Shown one piece after another: positions 30,601-39,540 of a stretch of 64,000 bases of DNA; within the stretch, counting starts at the first letter, position 1, and each line of letters opens with the position of its first letter. Both the position numbers and the translations under genes were made by a program. Source of the DNA: Chrysomallon squamiferum. Taxonomy: Eukaryota; Mollusca; Gastropoda; Neomphalida; Peltospiridae. Under the pieces are notes generated by a model. The model had not been told where the DNA came from, did no database searches, and saw only the letters and a list, made by a program, of their open reading frames with translations. The stretch lies in the NCBI GenBank assembly GCA_012295275.1, contig CM022665.1, positions 28,796,446 through 28,860,445 on the forward strand, in the 5' to 3' direction.

Positions 30601-31898
30601 CTGATAAATTAGGTGTTAAATGTATGGTATTAGTATAATGATAGTATGAAAGGAGGAAACTTGATTATTATTATTATCAGGTTATTACTGATAACAATAA
30701 CCTCAGTTTACAATATATATCCTCTCACTGAGAGAAAAAACAAAAACAAAATACACCTGCGCTAGTTGAACAGGTTATAATACCAGTAATATTATAACAA
30801 CAGTTTATTCACAAATTGATGATTCATTCTCCTCTCAACAAGTTACTTCAGCTATTAGAGTAAATTCTATTTTCTTCATTTATTGACAAATGCTTAATGC
30901 ATCGTTTATTTTGTTTACTTAATGTGCATTTCTCAATTGTAGGGAAAATGACCGAGTCAGTGTCACTCCATCCCCTGTGGATGATTTCCTTAGTGATTCA
31001 GCTACCAGTGAAATTCCTGCCTGGAAATCAGTCAACCAAGAGCTTGCTGGTATCCTGAAAAATTTGCGTAAACTGGAGCACCACCAGAAAAGTAAGTAAA
31101 GCTTACAAAATGCACTCATTTTGGATAGGTGCACCATGATTAGTTTGTTCATTTTAAAGGTCAGAAGTGTGCACCCTCCCACTCCAACTGCACTCAGATG
31201 CAAAATAAAATAAAGTTGTAAATATTGTAGAGACATGTTAAAGTTGATCATTAGTAGAGTTTAACCCAAATTGTTTTCATGAGTCAGAAAAGTGAATTTT
31301 ATGTTCAGCTTTTGATTGTCAACTATTATTTCAGTTAATTGTTTGGATATGGGGCTTTTCCCCATGTCAAATTGCCAAATAGCTTAACCACAACCCTGCT
31401 TTAATTCTGCAATTTAATTTGTTTTATGAAAAGATGAAATAAAATATATATCTTGAAAAGATCAGTAGTTAAATAAATAAAAAATCATTCTCCATTGTTC
31501 TGCTTATGTGTTAAAAATTGGCAAGAGCATCAATCTTGTTTCTCAACCACCATAGTATTTCCACTTGACAAGTATATCTAGATAGAAAATTTTATTCTTT
31601 TAAAGTTTTAAGTGGAAATACAAAATCTGAAATGACATTATCTTCATCTAGTAACATACATGTGACTTTCTCCATTTCAGTAATTGAAAGAGCACTGTTT
31701 CCTGACGAAGATACCTCCACTGATGTGTCAGGAATTTCGCACAAAGAGAAACAGAAATACTTCCAGGCAATAGAACGAATAAACAGTGAGCTGACAGGAT
31801 TTCAGCCTATCGAGTCGGACAGTGTGTGGACATCACGCAATGGCAGTGGAGTAACCACACCAGACAAGTCGGAAATTACAGGAGATGAATATTACTGA
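6214..31898 (+). CDS. CEP170: CEP170-family centrosomal protein, 3' 13 coding exons (5' end not in window)
   Basis: Thirteen exons join in one open frame of 1382 codons plus stop: 6214-6292, 6674-6795, 10680-11079, 12262-12390, 15935-16392, 16858-17071, 17991-18601, 27362-27482, 27679-29045, 29839-30033, 30392-30477, 30943-31091, 31681-31898. All junctions keep phase; all but the first intron use GT-AG. The first exon is the C-terminal half of an FHA domain (VNETKIPEQEYVTL). Other CEP170 hallmarks: PLYGQPEWWG (visible residues 210-219), GTYTIE (about 594), RPVI (about 623), WISQWAALAND (about 686), LLQDTKTVMAAMEA (about 750), KRRKEYDPRKA (about 1055) and the C-terminal helical region in exons 10-13. 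The middle is Ser/Thr-rich and probably disordered. CEP170 is known as a subdistal-appendage and spindle-microtubule protein whose FHA domain reads phosphopeptides; vertebrates have CEP170 and CEP170B, and this could be the single ancestral form. The family is very secure; exon boundaries are read by eye. Confidence 0.93.
6293..6673 (+). other. Putative U12-type AT-AC intron in the FHA-coding region of CEP170
   Basis: The intron begins ATATCCTTTT directly after exon base 6292, which matches the U12 5' splice-site consensus for AT-AC introns. It ends in AC at 6672-6673, with a U12-like branch sequence (ACCTTAAT, branch A near 6664) nine bases before the splice site. Using these borders, phase 1 is kept and the protein reads LGHD then SVMIYQMEKG, which lines up with the FHA-end region of vertebrate CEP170 (FGYD then FTVVQGE). 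No suitable GT donor was found between the FHA codons and the in-frame TAG eight bases into the intron. Confidence 0.8.
7611..7710. repeat. (CA)n microsatellite
   Basis: About 70 bases of uninterrupted CA followed by CAGACA variants, inside a CEP170 intron. Confidence 0.95.
8945..9105. mobile_element. Short foldback (MITE-like) element
   Basis: The left end (AGTGTTCCCTCCAA) and right end (CTTAGAGGGAAGATT) are imperfect inverted copies of each other, as are GCTGAGCAGAAC and TGTTCACCTGTGCAGC just inside. No coding capacity. The size and structure fit a decayed MITE or an ancient hairpin element; the family is not identified. Confidence 0.45.
10541..10620. repeat. (TTA)n microsatellite
   Basis: Tract of ATT/TTA trinucleotides with ATG and ATC variants, 60 bases before the splice acceptor of the exon at 10680. 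Confidence 0.9.
11080..12261 (+). other. CEP170 intron, 1.2 kb
   Basis: Non-coding stretch between exons at 10680-11079 and 12262-12390. It is less AT-rich than other introns here, with several open frames but none with recognisable protein features or suitable splice sites. Nothing else seen. Confidence 0.65.
12391..15934 (+). other. CEP170 intron, 3.5 kb
   Basis: Non-coding. Contains (AATA)n near 12713-12736, (AAT)n at 14105-14157, an imperfect tandem duplication at 14430-14740 and T-tracts at 15089-15140. Confidence 0.7.
14430..14740. repeat. Imperfect tandem duplication, two units of about 150 bp
   Basis: Both units share, in order, a TTTCTGGTAAAT-like start, GATTTGTTTGTTAA, GTGCTTTGAA, and end in ACAGGTTTTAAAATAATAAA followed by TGAAA. 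Unit 1 is near 14430-14590 and unit 2 near 14615-14740. The copies differ at many positions, so the duplication is not recent. Confidence 0.75.
16393..17990 (+). other. CEP170 introns around the exon at 16858-17071
   Basis: Two non-coding stretches (16393-16857 and 17072-17990) flank the 214-nt exon. The second ends in a T-run of about 37 bases directly before the AG acceptor at 17989-17990. Nothing else seen. Confidence 0.7.
17952..17988 (+). repeat. T-tract forming the polypyrimidine tract of a CEP170 exon
   Basis: About 37 consecutive T bases immediately precede the AG acceptor of the 611-nt exon (17991-18601). It is an extreme polypyrimidine tract and probably length-polymorphic. Confidence 0.85.
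18631..18920. repeat. CA / CACG / TGTA microsatellite cluster
   Basis: (CA)n at 18631-18660, mixed CACGCACA and GCGCGCACA, (CA)n at 18703-18720, then TGTATG/ATATGCAT repeats at 18828-18915. The cluster starts only 30 bases after the GTAAGA donor at 18602. Confidence 0.9.
19400..19690. repeat. Tandem repeat, about 2.5-3 units of 95-120 bp
   Basis: The string AAATTGTTTTTAAAATTTAC and the following TTGTACAACCTACTACTTTT recur near 19428, 19531 and 19655; between them come TTTTCTTTTCTTTTTTCAA and TTCATTTATTAACAATTTT. The first two units are nearly identical, pointing to a recent duplication. Confidence 0.8.
21088..21737. mobile_element. Long imperfect palindrome (MITE/foldback-like), 650 bp
   Basis: The left arm runs from AAAGAAATTCATAA (21088) through CATCCAAATATATTTTGTG, CCATCTAACCAAACA, ATTAACATAAATTATGCAA and ATGATCAAGGTG (to about 21250). 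The right arm carries the reverse complements in mirrored order from about 21620 to TTATGAATTTCTTT (21723-21737). Inner parts also pair weakly (GTTGCCAACATTGTGGTCATT against its mirrored copy near 21570). The left arm has a ~22-bp T-rich insertion after the first 14 bases. No open frame of interest lies in the middle. Confidence 0.8.
25449..26413. mobile_element. Long imperfect palindrome, 965 bp
   Basis: Left-arm blocks 25449-25591, about 25718-25803 and 25869-25915 match, in mirrored order and reverse complement, right-arm blocks about 26276-26413, 26197-26275 and 26150-26200. Shared words include CCAAAAAGTAGGTACTG, GCATAAATGTTGAAACATAC, CAAACTGGTTTTTCTTCTGG and GTATACAATTATTCAGTA. Two insertions of about 120 and 65 bp interrupt the left arm, which gives their relative age. 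No protein is encoded. Confidence 0.8.
27483..30942 (+). other. CEP170 short introns between exons 8 and 12
   Basis: Introns at 27483-27678, 29046-29838, 30034-30391 and 30478-30942 are AT-rich, with (AAT)n at 29717-29737. Only the coding exons listed for CEP170 are supported here. Confidence 0.7.
31092..31680 (+). other. Last CEP170 intron
   Basis: Begins GTAAGT and ends TTTCAG; it separates the last two coding exons in phase 1. Nothing else seen. Confidence 0.8.
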
Positions 31899-32021
31899 AA
31901 CATTTTAAAAAAAAAAAAAATGTAACAAAAAAACAAAGTAACAGATAAATGAAAAGACAAAATACTCATTTTCAAATGTGATGGATTTTAAAGAACAAAA
32001 TGATGGTGGTTGCAAACAGTG

Positions 32022-32055
<34 letters not shown>

Positions 32056-32279
32056 TAAAAAGGAATAACCAATGAAATGCAGATGTACATTTCATATTAA
32101 ACTAAACATTTCACTCCGTTATTTGTAGTGATCTGAATTTCAGCTTGTAGGACTTATATGTCCAACTACAGTAGCCCTTACCGTGCTGCATTTAATGTTA
32201 ATGTTGGCTTATTTTGTGTTCTATTATTTATTTTCTTGTTGTTTAGGTGGGGTGAAGTTTTTTTTTTTTTTTTTTTCTT

Positions 32280-33190
32280 TATAATCCTTCACCACCACCT
32301 ACATATTTTGTTATTTGTATCAAATAATATGTAACAAATTTATCAGCTTTACTGAAACTATGCTTTTCTGTTACTATAATATGCAGATTTTTTTTTAAAG
32401 GGGGAGGATAATTTTTTTTTTCTTTATATAAATTCTCCATCACCACCTTTATATTTGTTATTTATATCAAATATTATACAACACATCAGCTTTACTGAAA
32501 CTAAGCTTTTCTGTTTGTATAATATACTAGTTTTTTTAAGGGGAGAGGGAAATTGTTAATTTATTCTTTAATCCTTCTCCATTACCTTCGTTTGTTATTT
32601 ATATCAAATATTAATCAACACATTCAACCTTACTGAAACTAAACTTTTCTTTTACTATAACAATTTCTTGTACATCCCCAATATGCAGTATTTTAAAAGG
32701 TGGAGGATGATTTTTTGTTTGTGTTTTTTTTTTTTTTTTTTTTATATATATGTATATATATATAAATCCTTCATCACCACCATCATATTTGTTATTTACA
32801 TCAATTGTACAACACATCAAGTTTACTGAAACTAAGCTTTTCTGTTACTGTAATATGCAGGGGTTTTTTTGTTTTAGGGTGGGGAGGATATTTTTATTAT
32901 TATTATTATTATTATTGTTTGTTTTATTTGTAAATCTTCCATCACCACCTTCATATTTGTTCATTATATCAAATATACAACACATCAGCTTTACTGAAGT
33001 TAAACTTTTAATTGGGGGGGGGGAGGATTTTTTTTTTTTTTTTTTAAATTCTTGTTATCCACCTTTGTTATTTATATCAAATATTAACACATTCATCAGC
33101 CTTACTGAAACTAAACTTTTCTTTTACTATACCAATTTCATGTACTTCAGTATTCAGTATTTTAAAAGGTGGAGGATAATTTCTATTTTG
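32280..33190 (+). repeat. Degenerate tandem array in the CEP170 3' UTR, about six units of 110-165 bp
   Basis: Each unit has a CCTTCACCACC-like start, then TTGTTATTTATATCAAATA, then ACATCAGCTTTACTGAAACT and AAGCTTTTCTGTTACTATAA, and a G-rich end (AGGGGGAGGATAA) before a T-tract. Units lie near 32282-32412, 32425-32550, 32568-32712, 32763-32890, 32935-33030 and 33050-33182. The central ACTGAAACTAARCTTTT block is the best conserved, while the T-tracts vary in length. Confidence 0.85.
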
Positions 33191-33297
33191 GTTTATTTTT
33201 TTTTTTATTATATATATAAATTCATATAAAATTCATTCTTGCAGAACAGTGAAGGACATTTTAATCTGTTCTGTAATACTGTAAAAATGATAAGAAG

Positions 33298-34020
33298 GTG
33301 GGGTGGAAGATAATTTTCATTATCAAATAAAAAAAATAAAAAATTGTTGAATGGAAAAGGTCAACAGTTCTGTGAAGATGCCTATTACGGATGCCTACAA
33401 AAATCTTTCATTTTTTTTTTTTAAAGAAATAACAAAGAAAAATAAATTTTATGAACCATTTATAAGTGCATGTGCAAAAGTCTGTAAATGGGTTGTAGTG
33501 TGCTGTAGGTGCTATTCTTATATTCAGATTCATCAGGCTAATTCCCTTTATGGCCAGTGACACAATTTGTATACCAGTTGAAAAATTTCAGTATATTTGA
33601 ATTCTAACTTTCCCATTTCAGTATGCATGGACAGTATATTGTTCTATCCTTGTTAATTTTAACCAAACCTGGCCTGTATTATGACATTTCTTATTTTTAT
33701 TCCACTTTGACGTGCTATAGTAAAATTGTGTTTTGTTTTTACTTTTTAAATTCAGATTCAAATTCAGATTGATATAAAATTGAATGATCAGCTTGAATGA
33801 TAATTTCAGTGTGGTGGAAGATAATTTTTGTTATCACTAAGAAAAAACATCTTTGAATGGAAAAGATTAAGAGTTCTGATGACAATTATGGATGCACATT
33901 ACACAACCACCACCTCGTATTTTTTTTTTTTTTTTTTATATGTTATGGACAAAGTGCAGATGCAAATGCAAATGGGTTGTAGGTGTCTGTAGGTGCTATT
34001 CTCATATTCAGATTTGTGTC
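33298..34020 (+). repeat. Dispersed direct duplication, two copies about 511 bp apart
   Basis: Copy 1 (33298-33535) and copy 2 (33810-34015) share GGTGGAAGATAATTTT, TTGAATGGAAAAG, AGTTCTG, GGATGC, AAATGGGTTGTAG and GTAGGTGCTATTCT followed by ATATTCAGAT. The copies are diverged. Confidence 0.75.
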
Positions 34021-35679
34021 TACAGATTTTGAAGGAGAGGAGCAATTGATAATTTATTGTGTTTGTTTGAGACCCCGATTTGATGACAAATCAAATTTGA
34101 TTTAAAAATGGACTAGATGTCAAAATGCATTGTTGAATCTAAATTATAATTACACCTCTAATTAATTGTCTGTTAACTTAATTGTTGGTTTTACTAATTG
34201 TCTAACAGACAATTAGAAGTGACTTGTTTCTTGAAAACATTTTAGAGTTCTGATTTTTTTTTTTTTTTTTTTAAATGAACATTGTAAAGTTACAAAGCAG
34301 ACAAAAATGTTACTTGCTTCATGTGTTCTGTACTGTGTTGGTGTTTAGGCTTCTTACTTTTCTTTTGTTTCTTTGTTTTGTTTTGTTTGCATTCCATGCA
34401 CAGCTCAAAGCTTCTTTTCCACAATGTTTTGTTTTTGTGTTGTGAAAATTTGTTCTGTCTGAGCACTGTAAAATAACGTTTAAAAATCCACTCTACAGAA
34501 CTTGTACATTTGTATTTTTGCATTAATTGCCTGGACAAAAGTAAATAAAAAGCAATTGTAACTTATTCTGTTAAAGCTAAATATATTAAATTAAAAATAA
34601 AAATATTGTTTGTTTTTTATTCTTTAAGGAATACCTTTTGTAGAAATAGTGTAGATTTACTTTACAGATAGTTCATTCTTTACTAACTTTTTTTTTTTCT
34701 TTTTTTTTTTAAATTGTTACTATTATTATTATTATTATTATTATTTGTAACAAAATCTCATCTTTACTTGTGCACTACATTATTTGTGGATTCAGACCAG
34801 ATGATTGCAAATGAATTGTGTTCTGCTAAGATTAATAAATTAATTTACTGCAGAATGTTAAAACTGATCATAAATTACGTTTCAGCAATAAAATGTTTTA
34901 TTAAAACTTTAACGGAGGAACATTTTTGTCAGGATAAAAAACAGAGCAAAATCAATTTTGCTCAGAATGATGTAGAAATAGGATGACAGTCTACAGGAGC
35001 TGGATTTAATGAATTTGCTTTTGTGTATGGCAAGATTTAAAAAAAGGATAAATAATAAAAATAATAATTAAATGTATAAAATAATAAATAAAATTAAACA
35101 AGTAAATAAAGTGTGTGTATGTGTGTAAAATAAAAGCACTCTGTCTGGCATTTAAAATGTAAAATACTATTAACAGTTTTAGGGTATTCTCGAGACAGGT
35201 TTTGTTGTTTTCATAAATTTGTTCAAAAGTGAAAGCCAGATTTTAGCTTTATTTCATATTTTGATTCACAGGTTTTACCAACATAAGTTGCATTTTCTTT
35301 TTTTCCCCCAACATTATAGATACAAAAACAATAAACTGTATAATTCACTGTCGCCCATGGTGTGCACCTCTACACACTTTTTAATATAACCAAATTTGAC
35401 AAATTTGGAGTGAAACGATAAAATTATAAACCTGTATTTAGACAATTATTAATACCTCCACAGTACCTTTATTTGATAAAAATAACATTTTAAACCATGA
35501 TTAACAACTCGTGTATTTTTCAAATACTTTTATTCCATTTTATTGTCAACAACACTTACATTTATAATACAAACGCTTATGTATAATATAATTCAATGTA
35601 CTGAACTGTAATCGGTATGAAAACCAGAAAATGGCAAACTCATGGGAACACTGAACTAAATGTAAGCAATGAATTTTTC

Positions 35680-38304
35680 TTATTTCCTGTTCATTTCATC
35701 TGCTCGCAAGATTTGGTTTCCAGTGGCCTGGCCTACAAAGTATCAAATCATTCCAAGTTTCACTTGAGTGCTATGATTTTCTTGTTTCATTATTACAAAT
35801 AAGTAAATATTACTGTAACTAAAAACTTGAAAAGTAAAAGGTATTGGAATTCTATTTAACAAACATAATATCTATTCAGGTTTTTTTAGACATCTTTTCA
35901 GAAAACAAAATATGATCCTGAAACACAGCTCAATTCAAAGCTAGTGATCTTACAAAATTAATCTTCTAATTTCTCAAAACGTTTCAGAAACATAATTTTA
36001 AGTTTGCAGTTGGCTTCTTTTGTTATATATAATATATATATTTATTATCTGGATATTTCTGAATATTTGTCTACCAAAAAGGATAACTGCTTATTCATAA
36101 CTCATTTGATTTCACTTGTTAATGTGAACAATAATAAGGGGTCATAATAAAATATTAAATGACCTATTTCAGTTTAAACTATTCTTCAACAAAAACAAAA
36201 GAGAAAAAAAAAAAATGAAATAAATTGGAAAAAATATAATAAAAAATGAGTTAGATATAGTACCAATTATGTTAAGTTGGACAAATATTTACATTTTCAA
36301 ATGTTTTGGAATATAAAGTAAACCCTCAAGAAAGATAGATAGATATATATTTACATCTGTCACTGGATCTTTCTTGCGTCTGCTTTACTGAATCTTTAAT
36401 TGTCTATAAAAAAAAAACATCATCAAATTTATATAACAGTAATAATAAAATTAAAAAATACAAATATGAAAAATAATAAACAATGTTCTATAATTAAAAT
36501 AAATCAAAAAAATATTTTTAAAATCCTCTTTTAAAACACCAAAAATAAAACTGTATTTTTTCATTACTTTTTCTGCCCATTTTTACAAAGTTGCACATAA
36601 AATGAAAGGAAGTTAAGTATCCAATCCAGTTAATTAGTAATAATAATAAAGTTTATGCAGAGAATACAATTTACTTTTAGCAGATATCACCTGTTTCTTA
36701 CTAAATAATTGTTATATAAATTATTATAAAATAAGCTGGCAACTTACAGGTAAATCTGCACCTAATTTAAAAACCTTTGCTTTAAGGCTGTCTATTTCAC
36801 CTGGAATTTAGCATAATGAAGTAAACTTATTTTTTCTTTTATTATAATTAATTAATCGTTTATTTATTTATCATATTTCATGAAAGGTTTCTTATTTCTT
36901 CCCACTGACTGATTATTTAAATTAAAGTACCAGTATCTACTACTCCCCATTCTCTTTTGATAAAATTTCACTGAAGGTTAAAAAAAGATTTTTATGTATG
37001 TTGGTATTTTGTTTCCCCATTAAAATAGCCAAAATAAATCATAATCCATGTCATTAATTTCTCTCTTTTTTTAAATGTTGATCTGTATTGGAAAATATAG
37101 ATGACTGATTGTATTTTTCAGTGGATAATTTTCATTTCTTTAACTCACAACATATAGATAAAGTAAGCATATTTTCAATTAAATAATAATAATATATATA
37201 TGTAAAATTATAGCCCTGAGTTAAACAAACCTTGCAAACGTCTGTTTTCACTGTTCATTGATTTTATTTTGTTGGCCAGACATGCTTGCTTCCACTGGTA
37301 GAAATGTTTCATTTGGATCATTTTCTCTGCAGTGTTAACAGTTAAAGTTTATTATTATTATCATTAATAGCAAAATATAATTAATTAAATTACAGTACAG
37401 AATAAGCTTCATGGTATTTTTGATGTAATTTTTATCATATTTAACATCAGCTAAGGACAGTAGTGAAATTTAATATGAATTGTTTACAATATCCTACATC
37501 ATGTTCAACTGGGTTTTCTTAAAAGAATTGACAAAAATATATTGCAGTAGTAATGTTTGGGTTTTTGAAAAAAATTAAAAATTAAAAATTAAAATATATT
37601 TTGCTTTGGTATTATTAGTGATTTTGCCATGCCGTTTTACTACAATGTTTTGAATATGTTTATGGTACGCACTAAAATTAAAATTGTATGTTCTTTGTGT
37701 TAACAACATAGACCTGAGAGTTTTTCTTTCTGAATATAAAACAAATCCAGACGTCTTTGTAAATTGAATTCTGTACCCATCTGTAGTGCCTTCACTTTAG
37801 CAAGTTTATCTAGTTATAAAAAAAAAATATGTTTTTTACAACTTACATTTATATTTATAGGACATTATAAAAAGTAAAAAAAAACAGAAGAAAAATTTAG
37901 ACTGACACAGACAGTTTTATTTGGTCCTGAAACAATGAGTATATATGAGAAGCGTTTTAGAATTGATATAAAAAAAAATCCAACACACACATACATACTC
38001 AAACACATTTTATACAGTAATAACTTTTTAAATTTATAAATAACAAACTGAATTTTGAATAGATATTGGGTTAGTTTAAAGATAATACTTATAAAAGATA
38101 AAATATTTTCTAAACAGTACTCAGATGATCTAACAAGAACGATTTTACTGAAACTTACTTGTCTCTATCACTTTTGTTAAATATGCTGCTTTTAATGCAC
38201 ATTTTAAAAGAGCTGCAAATTAGAGAAATATTTTTAAAAATAGGTATTTGCAAAAACAAATATTTCAAATATTTATCTCAGACTGTTATGGCCATACAGC
38301 ACAA

Positions 38305-38339
<35 letters not shown>

Positions 38340-39110
38340 AAGTATATTAATTTAAGGTTAAAGAATCAATATGCATTAATCTCTGTCAGTCTAATTTACT
38401 CTTCTGTTTATTCACCTCTTTCTCTAACACACAAAACATACCATCATACTCTTTTTCCTTTTTCTTTTCTTTTCTTGACTGATACCATTTTAGCAACGAC
38501 CACGATGTTTCGCTGTCACTTGTATCATCACATTCTGAAACTAAAAGAATAATTGTTCATAATTACTTATAAAAATATTTCCATTGCTATATATTAAACT
38601 ATTATCATTAAGTAACTAGTTGTGATTTGATGAAGGTTTTGCATATACAACAAACGATATTATGCGAAAATTTTCATACAAGATCTATGGGCTTATTTTG
38701 AATCAAATGAAGAAAGCGACATTGGTATCGTAGGTAGGCGAATTTTTTTTTTGTTTGTTTGTTTTGTTCTGTTAAATTTAAATAATAATTGCAACAACAA
38801 CAAAAAGAATAAATAAATAAAACGTAAATAAATAACTGGAAATGAAGAATAAGAAAACAAGTCAATATCACATAACTAACGTGTGTTTATGACATTAACC
38901 AATGGCAGTTATTTTGTGTTTATTATTATCTTGTCTTTTTCTCTTTTATTTTCTTTATTTTCTTTCTTTCTTTCTTTTTTACTGGCGCTGATTCAGCCTT
39001 TAAGTCTAGAGTTAAAAGTTAGTTGGCGGTTATATATGAAAAAAAAATCTGATTTAATCAAAATTATTGTAATTAGTAAACATTTGTTTACCCATTTCTG
39101 AAGTATCCAT
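35680..39110 (-). CDS. Uncharacterised small coiled-coil protein, 8 exons, about 170 aa
   Basis: Found by joining splice sites on the minus strand: 39110-39092, 38534-38442, 38212-38159, 37809-37714, 37326-37231, 36800-36748, 36403-36355, 35732-35680. All introns are GT-AG and every junction keeps phase, giving 170 codons and TAA. The start is ATG in exon 1 (MDTSEME). Residues 5-17 are acidic/Ser-rich, followed by WSLLKWYQSRKEKKKEKEYD, then long amphipathic helices to about 137 with heptad-like Leu/Ala/Val spacing and many Lys, Glu and Gln; no Pro occurs from 1 to about 136. No enzyme motif, signal peptide or membrane segment. AATAAA candidates on the minus strand lie at 35533-35528 and 35544-35539. 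If the exon at 36403 is not spliced at 36355 it ends at TGA 36326 (162 aa). I do not recognise the family; the name is descriptive only. Confidence 0.72.
36749..39091 (-). other. Introns of the small coiled-coil gene
   Basis: The intervening sequences are AT-rich; one contains an (AAAT)n tract at 38303-38340. Apart from the listed exons nothing was recognised. Confidence 0.6.
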
Positions 39111-39540
39111 TTTGTTGCCGATTCAGTAAGTTGCGTACTTCTTAATCAAATTTAGTCTTTAAATACTGACTCGTTGCTCGCATAAACTAAACAAACCCTT
39201 CCTATATACTTTTAAGTAATTTTAGGCTAAATATCATGTAGTCAAACAAAATCATTCCAGTATTTAAATATTCATACGCTAACTTTAAAATTCTTCCGAT
39301 TTCGCCAAATCGTAAATAACGTTAACGCTTGGAATATTAAGTGAAAACGCTCTGATTTCGTATATAGCCCTAACTTCGTACGTTCCACGTATGTTGCACT
39401 TCCATTCTACTTTGCATAAACATGTTAAAATAAGTACACAGCATTTATAAGACCTGACATATGAAATTATAATATAGACAGACGAACTCCGTATGAGATT
39501 ATAATACAGAGAGACGAACTCGGTATCATTATTTATTTAA
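39111..39540 (-). promoter_or_regulatory. Probable promoter / 5' flank of the coiled-coil gene
   Basis: About 430 bases upstream of the ATG at 39110, between the gene and the LINE remnant. It is less monotonous and richer in CpG (several CGTA, ACGT and CGAA words) than the surrounding sequence, as are the other gene starts in this window. No defined core promoter element could be assigned. Confidence 0.35.

Larger units (their letters stand above)
31899..34570 (+). other. Probable CEP170 3' UTR and downstream region
   Basis: After the TGA at 31896-31898 the sequence is T- and A-rich and contains a six-copy repeat array (32280-33190) and a two-copy duplication (33298-34020). Candidate poly(A) signals occur, for example AATAAA at 34544-34549; which one is used cannot be seen. 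If that one is used the 3' UTR is about 2.7 kb. Confidence 0.5.

Noticed and set aside
32750-33229. A 159-codon plus-strand open frame after CEP170
   Set aside because: It is a translation of the 3' UTR repeat array (repeated PSSPPSYL and SFTETKLF words), following the DNA period and not a protein design.
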